The notes beneath the pieces are model-generated. The model was not told the DNA's origin and ran no database searches. It worked only from the letters and a program-made list of their open reading frames with translations. Positions 47,172-56,541 of a stretch of 64,000 bases of DNA are shown here, piece after piece; positions within the stretch are counted from its first letter, which is position 1; every line of letters begins with the position of its first letter. Source of the stretch: Gigaspora rosea (taxonomy: Eukaryota > Glomeromycota > Glomeromycetes > Diversisporales > Gigasporaceae); contig QKWP01000035.1 in assembly GCA_003550325.1 (NCBI GenBank), forward strand, positions 324,658-388,657, written 5' to 3'. The position numbers were made by a program, and so were the translations under genes.

Positions 47172-47980
47172 CAGTGGCCTACCATAGTAATGTGGACACT
47201 TTTTAAAAATTTGTATAAAGCTAAATAAAAAAGTTAAGAAGCTAAAAATAAAATTATAAATTTATTAAATCTATATTTTTTAAATAAAAAAAAGATTTAA
47301 AAATTCTATGTAGTACTTTTTGAAATAGATAAGATTAATTAATATTGTGTAATGTTACACAAAGACGAAATTAGTAATTTTTAAAAAACTAGTTATTATA
47401 TTTATTATATAATAAAAAAATTTTTTTATTAAGTAAATTAAACTTAATAATTAAGTAAAATTTGTTCAGTATAACAAATTACATATAATACTAAATTTTT
47501 AGAGATTTTTAAAAAATATTAAGCAAAATATTTTTATTAAATATAAAAGCTAAATTATTAAATAAAAATTGAAAAATTGCTAAATATGGTAATTTTATTA
47601 CTATATATAGCAATTTAATGAAAAAATTTCAAAAAATTCTGAAATTTTTACAATATGTATAATTTGTCATACTGAACAAATTTTATTTAATAATTAGATT
47701 TAGTTTACTTAATAAAAAAAATAATTTTTATATATACTAAAAATTAGTATTCAATTTATACTAAACCTATATTAAAAACTGGAAATCGACGCGATTAAAA
47801 ATTTAAAAATTTTTTTAAATTTAATTATCTTAAAAAGTTTTGCATAGAATTTTATAATTTTTTTTTATTTAAAAGATATAGATTTAATAAGTTTATAATT
47901 TTATTTTTAGCTTTTTACCTTTTATATTTAGCTTTATACAAGTTTTTAAAAAGTGTCCACAATACCTTGGTAGGCCACTG
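47172..47980. mobile_element. Tc1/Tigger-type element with long inverted repeats, TSD TA
   Basis: CAGTGGCCTACCATAG and inverted CAGTGGCCTACCAAGG are flanked by TA. Inverted similarity continues inward (GTGGACACTTTTTAAAAA, AAATAAAATTATAAA) for over 100 bp per arm. No coding frame. A split relative surrounds 55896-59916. Confidence 0.9.
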
Positions 47981-47989
47981 TATCTTTGT

Positions 47990-48760
47990 TCATAAATAAA
48001 GTTAGCACTATAAAACAAAAAAAAAATAGAACCCATATAACGAAAAACTTACTATAATTCCAAACTATTATGCTATGTTTCATACTAACTATCGTGCTAG
48101 CTATCATGCTATGTTTGTACTAACTATCGGCTACGTTTGTACTAACTATCAGCTATGTTTTGTTTTAACTATTCCTAAAAGGGAGTTAGTACTGAAAACC
48201 GAAAAAAAATAGAGCCCATATAAAAAAAAATTTACCTTAAGCGCTAAACTATCATGCTACACCCTATACAAACTATTGTGCTATATCCATATTAGCTATC
48301 GTGCTATGTCCGTTCTATCATACGTACGATATACCTATATATTAAAAGAGTTAGTACTGTAAGTCAAAAAAAATAAAGCCACATAGCAAAAAAAAAACTT
48401 GCTGTAAATGCCAAAGAATCCCAAACTATTATGTTACGTCCTATACAAACAATCTTGCTATGTCCATTATAATTGTTGTACTATGTCATGCTATGTTCTG
48501 CTTTAACTACTGTACTACGTTCATTCTAGTTACCAAAAAAAATTAGTACTGTAAAATAAAAAAAATACAAACCTACATAACAAAACAAACTTACTGTTAG
48601 CACTGAAGAAATCCAAGAACCCTGAACTTAAAAAGTACTACCAAGAAAAGCAAGCGTTAGTACTATAAAGCGAATAAATAAAACTAGAACCCACATAATG
48701 AAAAAGCTTATCGGAAGCACCAAAGAAATAATTCAAAAACCCGAGCCAAGGAGAAGCATT
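47990..48760 (-). repeat. Intron-like repeat array on the minus strand
   Basis: Five to six units each contain (minus strand) a T-rich run, CAGTACTAAC or TAGTACTAAC and an AG end. The clearest runs from GGTAAATTTTTTTT (48234) through TACTAACTC (about 48190) to CCCTTTTAG (48175), about 60 bp. Another begins ACAGTAAGTTTG near 48593. Some units have GC or AT at the first intron position. Confidence 0.7.
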
Positions 48761-49589
48761 AGTATATAAAAAAAAAAGCAATAAACAAAAAAAAATTTTT
48801 ATAAACAAAAAAAAAATACAGAAAAGGAAACAATACTTATCTCTCATGTGTTTATTAGCAGGGGATGAACTGACCCCTGATCTGGTATCAGTATGCCGGT
48901 AGAAGATATACTTTCTGCAGGAGTTATATCTCTCGCAGGAGATGCCTATAATTTCCCTTAAAGAATTTAGGTAGTTGTTCAATTGTATTTAGAATTAAAT
49001 ATCAAATTTTTCGATTTTAAAAGTATTAGATATTGTAGTAAGTATATAGATTATAAATAGCATCAGAGCACGTCCTTACGTCTGTGCTATAGTTAATTGT
49101 AAAAAGAGTTGCACACAAGTATTAGAACATGATTTTATAATAAAAAATAACATATTTCGGCAAAATAAAAGTAGTTGCTACAGTAAACAACTTATATTTG
49201 TATAATTTTTTGAGACAGAACCAATAGTGGTTCTGGCCGAAATTAAAAAAAATCGGCTAAGCTCAATATTTTGACCCAGTTAGCCATTTTTTCTAAATCG
49301 GCTAGCCGGTTTTATAAATAAAAAAAAAACTTTTTTCTCAAGACTTATGAAACATGTTAACTAGTCTGTGTTATTTCACTGACTAACAATCAGTCCATCA
49401 ACAATTAGTTTACTAACAGGTCATTTTATCACTAAGTTTTTAAAAATTGCACTATCTTTACTTTAATTCCAAAACCTGACCCTAATGACAATACCAGAAT
49501 TACTGTCAGTGAAATGACCAGGACTGCTCAGTGACTATAATCCTATTTGATAGGATATATTAATTTTTAATTTTTGAATCGCATAATTA

Positions 49590-50172
49590 TAAGGGAGGTG
49601 GGGGTATTGTGAACAGGGGGGTATTGTGGACAGAGCAGGTATCTTATGATCTAGTGATCAGAATTGAATGATTTTTATACCATTCGAATCGTCTTAGAGA
49701 AACGAATCAAATGGTATAAAAATCATCCAATTCTGATCACTAGATCAAAAGATATTGTTATTTATACAAAATATAAGTTTTTGTATATATTTGAAAATTT
49801 GCAAATTTTTACATCATATACCTTTAACGATCTTGGGATTCTGTAGTTTGATTTTAACGATTTTGTGCTTGTTAGAATCGTCTCACTGAGACGGTCATTT
49901 TGGTGGTAAAATTATCCAAAATGGACCAGTAGATCAACTTTTATTCAGGTGTCCACAATACCCCCTTTCTTCTAAAATTTGGTTTTTATATTTTATTTTG
50001 TATACTAATTATTTATATCTAAAACAATATATGATATAAAGATTTTTTTACAGTAATTTATTCTTTATTAAGCATAGGTTAAATAATAAAAATTGTATAA
50101 AAATCTATTTGATAATTAAAAAGTTTTATTAGTAGAAACTTTAACATGTCCATAATACACCCGTCTCCCTTA
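49590..50172. mobile_element. Nested TIR elements ending GTATTGTGGACA
   Basis: Outer ends TAAGGGAGGTGGGGGTATTG and inverted TAAGGGAGACGGGTGTATTA, flanked by TA. Inner ends GGGGGTATTGTGGACAG and inverted GGGGGTATTGTGGACACC lie at about 49616 and 49965. Two related elements appear one inside the other. Confidence 0.7.
49640..49753. repeat. 114-bp palindrome (CATTCGAATC centre)
   Basis: GATCTAGTGATCAGAATTG, AATGATTTTTATACCATTCG mirror AATGGTATAAAAATCATCC, AATTCTGATCACTAGATC. The centre matches that of 35448-35628. Adjacent 49850-49945 is a unit of the GATC-palindrome family. Confidence 0.88.
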
Positions 50173-50629
50173 TATTAAGGTATCTTCTAATCAGGTTTTA
50201 TTCTAATTATTGCAAGTTGTTTTGATCAAATTATAATTTATTTAAAATTTTTTTGGCTAAGCTAACTAAGCTGATAAAATTTTATTAGCTTGGTTGGTCG
50301 AAAAATTTTGATCGACTAGGATTACTAAGGACTGATTGTTCAAAAAAGTAAAAATTTTAGTATAGACATAAAGTCTTGTATTGTTGTTTTGCTATAAACT
50401 GGTTTTTTTCCTTTTTAGGTCATTATATTATGATTTAAAAAATAACAAAGAAACTGTATATTAAGAGAAGTGCTATTTATCATCTGATTTTTTGCTGCTA
50501 AAGGTAGAGTGTCTAGGATTATGCAATAATTTAAGTCAAATTATGCATGCGCCAAATTACAAATTATGCAAATTATGCAAATTTTTTGCTTAAATTATGC
50601 TTATAATTATACATTATATTTAGTGATGT

Positions 50630-50786
50630 GCTACGTACTGTACTATACATACTGTATGGTATATACTGTACATACTGTACGCTAAAATTTTGCTGATCTC
50701 TTGTTCCAACCAATCAGATGCCAGAAAAGAACTATACATACAGTATGACAGTAGGTACTGTACATACTGTATGCTAAAATTTTTTA
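50630..50786. repeat. TACATACTGTA word cluster
   Basis: TACTGTACATACTGTA(C/T)GCTAAAATTTT occurs twice, with further TATACATACTGTATG copies. Hairpin-prone; possibly another MITE whose ends are unclear. Confidence 0.6.
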
Positions 50787-50794
50787 GATATCAT

Positions 50795-51033
50795 TATACA
50801 TGAGGACGAAAGCATTTCGGGTTCTAAAACCCGAAATTAAAATTTGAAGACAAAATTGTTTTTGATCTATTTTACTTGAAAGACGAAATTATTTGATACT
50901 TTTTTTGAATAGACGAAATTATAAAAAACATATCTATATAAATTTTATTTGCTCTTCCTTATAAAAAATTTTAATTTTCTCTAATGAAGACGAAATAGGC
51001 CTTTTTCAAAAATCAATTTTGGTAGCATTACTA
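50795..51033 (+). mobile_element. 239-bp-family hAT-like MITE, copy 2
   Basis: TATACATGAGGACGAAAGC to GGTAGCATTACTA, flanked by GATATCAT/GGTATCAT (8 bp, one mismatch). Nearly identical to 51538-51776. Confidence 0.9.
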
Positions 51034-51537
51034 GGTATCATATAAATGGCACATTACTAATTATATTACAAATTAGTAAAATATGCAGTTTTGCTATTTA
51101 TCTTTTATTATTATTTATTATCAAGTTTTAGTCAATAAAAATTTTATAATAGTATCGAATTTGGATAATATTGTCTATATTGTATAATAGTTTATATAGC
51201 TTGATAAATTTTTTTTTAAATGTTTAACGGCTGTTTACAATGGCCATAGTTTTATTGGATGATTTGTAATATCTGTTACATTAACAAGTATACAACTAGT
51301 CACACATGCACTTTTGGTGCCTAATTTAAGTAGTCCGCACTAGGATTCTACACTAGCTGCCATACCTGCAGACCAACTACGGGATCTGTCTATTTAACTA
51401 CTCTGATCTCTGCTTTATCTATCACACTCATAGCAGAATATATATGTAGACCACTGGGATCATCCTATAACTTACTGCCTTAGGGCTAATCTACTGCTAT
51501 AGAACGTGTCAGCCACCCAAGGAATACATGTCCCAAG

Positions 51538-51776
51538 TATATATGAGGACGAAAGCATTTCGGGTTCTAAAACCCGAAATTAAAATTTGAAGACGAAATT
51601 GTTTTTGACCTATTTTACTTGAAAGACGAAATTATTTGATACTTTTTTTGAATAGACGAAATTATAAGGAACATATCTATATAAATTTTATTTGCTCTTC
51701 CTTATAAAAAATTTTAATTTTCTCTAATGAAGACGAAATAGGCCTTTTTCAAAAATCAATTTCGGTGGCATCACTA
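51538..51776 (+). mobile_element. 239-bp-family hAT-like MITE, copy 3
   Basis: TATATATGAGGACGAAAGC to GGTGGCATCACTA, flanked by GTCCCAAG/GTCCCAAT (8 bp, one mismatch), inside the retroelement copy. Confidence 0.92.
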
Positions 51777-52207
51777 GTCCCAATCCAATGCTCCACATGG
51801 TCTTCAGAAACTGGACGCCATGGTATTAACTGATACTTGCAGTCAGGGATTATCCTTGAACCGCTACAGTTTCCTACACTGCTCTTATAAGGTTCGTTCT
51901 GACCCAGTACCAAACTCCTTTCTGGTAGCACTGTCAAAGATTGTAATCTACCTCCTTATTCGGAACTTGCCAAATGGGTTTCCAATTTTTCCGGTTTCTT
52001 GGATTTGTCAGTACAACATCATACTAATACGCCTTAAAGCTCTCATTCAAGATAGTGAAACCAAGGCTACAGGTTATATACCCAACCGATAGTGAGAAAC
52101 AGGTTACTAAACACAGGTCTATTTTTTAAAGCGTTGCTAATAGGATTCGAACTCTCAACCTGCCACTTGGGAGTGACAACTTGACAACTTTCCTAAGTCG
52201 CCATACC

Positions 52208-52425
52208 CAGTGTTAATTTTTCAATTAAAATTTACTGTGCGGATACCGCACAATTCATAAACTTTTCTGTGCGGCAAATGCTAAGAAAATGCTTGCAACT
52301 GTGCGCACTACTTATAAAATGACAATTATTTCTGTGCGGCATCCGCACATCTGCTGGAAAAAGATGTGCGCAAATTTTTGTTTCTGTGCGCTGCGCACAG
52401 TGCGCACAGTAAAAAATAATCACTG
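52208..52425. mobile_element. hAT-like MITE with TGTGCGCA words
   Basis: CAGTGTTAATTTTT and inverted CAGTGATTATTTTTTAC are flanked by GCCATACC/GCCACACC (8 bp, one mismatch). About ten CTGTGCGG, GTGCGCA and TGCGCAC words fill it. It splits the head of the retroelement copy. Confidence 0.9.
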
Positions 52426-53084
52426 GCCACACCCTTATAGCTTGATAATTTTAAAGTAAAAAATATCCATAATTATTATAAAATAAGTAAATTGGTTTTT
52501 ATAGCTACTAATAACTATAGTTGTTAATATTTTATATATACTATATTATTTATAAATCATAGAAAATAAGTATAATATTTAATTACTTTATACTAAATTA
52601 ATTTTACACAAATTATTCATCTTACCTTTTTTTTATCAAAATAATTATCATGAAAAAATAAATTACTTGTGCTTATAAGAATTTATTGCTACATATATTA
52701 AAAACATTAATATGTATTTGCTAGTGATATCCTTCTTTAAAATAAATATCTTTCAAGTTTTTGTACATATATACATATAAATGTAAGTATAATTTACTAA
52801 AATATATATGTAAATATAAAGCTATATGTATTTATATTTAATGATTATGATAGTTGATCGGTTGTTTAAATATATATAACGTAAGCAATTTCAAGTTATT
52901 ATATTAGATAATTCAAAATATGCAATTTGTGCAATACATAATGCATATGCGGTATAGGCCAAATTATGTGCATATTATGCAGCATCATAATCTTAGACAC
53001 TCTACTAAGAGGCTACCCACCTGATCATCAAATACCGCGATTTGATTGGCTAAAATTATTAAAATTTTTAAAAATTTTTAAAAT

Positions 53085-55075
53085 TTAACATTAAATAACT
53101 TTTGAACCAGTAATCCGTTTGGGATAATTTTACTACCAAAATGTTCGTCTCAATGAGTCGATTCCAACGAGGCTAAAATCATCAAAACCCAATCACAGAA
53201 TCCCAAGATCGCTATAGATTTGTCTGCTTTAATTACATTATTTTCATATACTGTATATTAAAAATTATTATTAAAGATCTTATAAACTTTAATATTAAAT
53301 AACTCTTGAACCAGTGATCTGTTTTGGATGATTTTACTACCAAAATGCTCATCTAAATGAGACGATTCTAATGAACCTAAAATCGTTAATAGATTATATT
53401 AACGATCTCTGGATCCCGTATCAGAATTTAACGATTTTAGGTTCATTAAAATCATTTCATTGAGATGAGCATTTTGTAGTAAAAGCATCCAAAACGGAAG
53501 AGTTATTGTTCGAAGCGAAGTGAAGGACCTTTAGTTACTTTGTATCACAATAAAAAAGTTACTTTCTTGATGCATCACATATTAAAATATCAAAAACGCA
53601 ACTTTGTACTTTCCGTCTGTCCACACACATGATTTTTAAATTATTTTTAATTGGCCAATTTATGAAATTGATAATAACTTTTGATCCACCAGTCCGTTTT
53701 GGATGATTTAACTATCAAAATGTTTGTTTTAATGAGACGAACCTAAAATCGTTAATAGATTATATTAACGATCTCTGGATTCCGTATCAGAATTTAACGA
53801 TTTTAGGTTCATTAAAATCATTTCATTGAGATGAGCATTTTGTAGTAAAAGCATCCAAAACAGTAGAGTTATTGTTCGAAGCGAAGCGAAGGACCTTTAG
53901 TTACTTCGTATCATGATAAAAAAGTTACTTTCTTGATGCATCACATATTAAAATATCAAAAACGCAACTTTGTACTTTCCGTCTATCTACACACATGATT
54001 TTTAAATTATTTTTAATTGGCCAATTTATGAAATTGATAATAACTTTTGATCCACCAGTCCGTTTGGATGATTTAACTATCAAAATGTTTGTTTTAATGA
54101 GACGATTCTAACAAGCCCAAAATCATTAAAATCCAATCACAGGATCCCAAGATTATTCATCACCAAGTAAATTTCTTTATTATTGAATAATTTTTGATCT
54201 ACTAGGCTGTTTTGGATAATTTAACCACCAAAATGTTCGTCTCAGTAAGATGATTATAACAAGCCCAAAATCATTAAATTTCAATTACAGGATCCAAAGA
54301 TCAATAAAGATTTATCAATTATTTAATTAAATTAATTTTTATATATAAATCAATTTGATTAAATGATTGATAAATCTTTATCGATCTCTGGATCCTGTGA
54401 TTGGAATTTAACAATTTTGGTCTTGTTAGAATTGTCTCACTAAGACGAACATTTTGGTGGTTAAATCATCCAAAACAGTCTAGTAGATCAAAAGTTATTC
54501 AATAGTAAAGAAATTTACTTAGTGAAAAAGATTTTGGAATCCTGTGATTGGATTTTAATGATTTTGGGCTTGTTAGAATCGTCTCACCGAGACGAACATT
54601 TTGATAGTTAAATCACCCAAAACGGACCAGTGGATCAAAAGTTATTATTAATCCCATAAATTAGAACATATATAAAATTTATAGTACAAGAAATAAAATT
54701 GAGTTTTAGACAAACAATGCTATGCTTTTATCTATGATAGTAAATAGCAAACTTTTTAATTATTAAATTTATATAAATATTTAGCTTTGGACAAACAATA
54801 CTATGCATTTACCTAGTTTAATATTAAAGTTTATAAGATCTTTAATAATAATTTTTAATATATACAAAAATAATATAATTAAAGCAGACAAATCAATAAC
54901 AATCTTGAGATCCTGTGATTGGATTTTGATGATTTTAGGCTTGTTGAACCATCTTATTGAGATGAACATTTTGGTAGTAAAATCATCCAAAACAGATTAC
55001 TAGTTCAAAAGTTATTTAATGTTAAAATTTAAAAATTTTTAAAAATTTTAATAATTTTAGCCAATTAAAAGTTAT
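53085..55075. repeat. Complex of GATC-palindrome units, about 2 kb
   Basis: About ten units of roughly 105 bp in both orientations. The core reads TTGATCCACTGGTCCGTTTT, GGATGATTTTACTACCAAAA, TGTTCGTCTCAATGAGACGA, TTCTAACAAGCCCAAAATC and CAATCACAGGATCCCAAGAT. Opposed units form several long hairpins, for example around 53405 and 54330. Confidence 0.88.
53381..54100. repeat. About 361-bp tandem duplication inside the palindromic complex
   Basis: GTTAATAGATTATATTAACG ... GTTCGAAGCGAAG ... CTTTCCGTCT recurs with only a few differences 361 bp later (for example 53389 and 53750). Both include the same hairpin, so it is a recent duplication. Confidence 0.88.
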
Positions 55076-55144
55076 CTGCTATTAGGACCTGATAATTTTC
55101 TAACCCTCCTTACCCTAAAAATCAGATGATAAATGGCGCTCCCC

Positions 55145-55895
55145 TAAGCTCTATTATGTATGTAATAGTCTTTGTAAATAATGTTTTTAACATAACAAAG
55201 ATACCAAATATTAGATTCAATTTGTATATAATTGTTATAGTACAGAAAATTTTATTTATAATTTTATTTAGGACTATAAGATGGACCAGTCTTGTATTGT
55301 TTATTTGTAAAATGATTTATTTTCTTTTTAGATTGATATGTTTTAAAAAACGCATATTGCCTCTTTAGCAATTATTATTATTGACTAACGCGAGAACTCT
55401 ATAGTACAGTGCTGTACATATATTCCAGTTACGTGTATACTTGTTAGCCAGCTATAGAGATCGATACAGATCAACCTGATGTTTAATTTTTGCGTTGTTA
55501 CAAAAGGCTGTATGATGATAATTCTAATTTACAGTATTTTTTTTTGAACTCAGGTAATAAGGACAGCATATGTAGATCACATGATGTAGATCATTTGATG
55601 AAGATCCAAATCACGGTACCCAAATTGATCAATCAGATTGCTTAAACATGACGGACAGACATTAAAACTTTAGTTGTATAGATATAAGATACTTCTTAAA
55701 CATTAGCAAATATGTACTTAATTATAAGTTTATTACTATTAATATAAAATCTTTTATATTATTTATTGTATACTTTTTTTAATAGTATATAGTAATTTAG
55801 CTAAAAAAATTATTGTTTTTATAACTAAACTTAATACTATAGTAGTCTACCATATTATTGTGGACACTTATTAAAAATTTATACAGAGCTAAATA
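55145..55895. other. Spacer and left part of a split Tc1/Tigger-type element
   Basis: 55845-55895 (AGTAGTCTACCATATTATTG, TGTGGACACTTATTAAAAAT, AGCTAAAT) matches the start of 47172-47980. The matching remainder lies after 59917 (AGCTAAAAATTTAATTTTAA). 55560-55640 has CACATGATG, CACGGTACC and TGATCAATCAG words. No gene. Confidence 0.6.
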
Positions 55896-56274
55896 TATCA
55901 GTCTCACGACTTGTCACAACAAAATTTTCTACATATAAAATTTATAAAAAAATATATAATTACTATAAACTTTGAATTCATGATATTTCTTCCCCTACAA
56001 ATTAACTTAAAATTAAATTTTTCGGAGATATAGAACAAGGGGAAAAGAAAAAATTGAGCTTAAAAATTGAATTAAAATTTTGCCGATTTGGCACAAAACA
56101 AAAATTTAACTTCGCCAAAAACAAATATTTAACGATTTTAAGATGATGTGTATGTGTAAAATCATGTCCTGAACAACTTTACTTGGGCGACCAAAGAGGT
56201 TACCTTGTAAGAAAAATGGGTTACCTATGTACTAAAGTAAAATTTTTTGAGTTTTCAATATAAAACCTTTTTTT

Positions 56275-56541
56275 TTCAAGATAACCTACTTTGGGCGCTT
56301 AAGCAAAGTTGTTCAGCATGCAATTTTACTCATATATAAAGTTAAAACACGTTGTTTCAGTCATTTACTAGGTGAAAAATAGGGTCGAAGTTAAAAAAAA
56401 AATTTTTTTTAAAAACTTTTTTTTCTAACTTCAACCCTATTTTTCATCTAGTAAATAGCTGAAAAAACGCGGTTTGACTTTAAACACGAGTAAAATTGCA
56501 TGCTGAACAACTTTGCTTAAGCGCCCAAAGTAGGTTATCTT
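56275..56541. repeat. 267-bp palindrome inside the large inverted-repeat element
   Basis: AAGATAACCTACTTTGGGCG, TTAAGCAAAGTTGTTCAGCA and ACCCTATTTTTCA-type arms mirror each other around a run of A/T near 56400. The words match the outer arms, so it is a palindrome within a palindrome. Confidence 0.85.

Larger units (their letters stand above)
46342..48957 (-). mobile_element. Mutator-like non-autonomous element, TSD TTAAAGAAT
   Basis: GGGTGCTTTTAGACATCTCC and inverted GGGAAATTATAGGCATCTCC are flanked by perfect 9-bp TTAAAGAAT (46333-46341, 48958-48966). Both ends carry GAGATATATCTCC-type words. The right subterminal block (GAAAAGGAAAC, CATGTGTTTATTAG) matches 22270-24093. The interior is an ACTATCATGCTACGTCC satellite with two nested elements (46699-47002, 47172-47980) and an intron-like array on the minus strand. 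Confidence 0.93.
51208..52435 (-). mobile_element. tRNA-headed retroelement, copy 2
   Basis: Target duplication TATAGCTTGATAA (51195-51207 and 52436-52448). On the minus strand it starts AGGGTGTGGC-GACTTAGG, contains the B-box GAGTTCGAATCC (about 52150) and ends in a poly(A) (plus-strand T run 51208-51217). It carries two MITEs, one directly in the tRNA-like head (52208-52425) and one in the body (51538-51776). Confidence 0.92.
50505..53004. mobile_element. hAT-like element (TAGAGTGTCTA) with further insertions
   Basis: TAGAGTGTCTAGGATTATG and inverted TAGAGTGTCTAAGATTATG bound 2.5 kb. Flanks GCTAAAGG / CTAAGAGG are imperfect. Subterminal AAATTATGCA words recur as in 40079-40342. It contains two MITEs of the 239-bp family and the retroelement copy 2. 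Confidence 0.75.
50464..55144. mobile_element. Possible outermost PIF-like element of a four-level nest
   Basis: AGAGAAGTGCTATTTATCAT at the left pairs with inverted GGGGAGCGCCATTTATCATC at the right, both continuing CTGATTTTT. TTA and TAA flank them. Everything between would be its original interior plus later insertions. The great length makes chance pairing of two separate copies possible. Confidence 0.45.
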
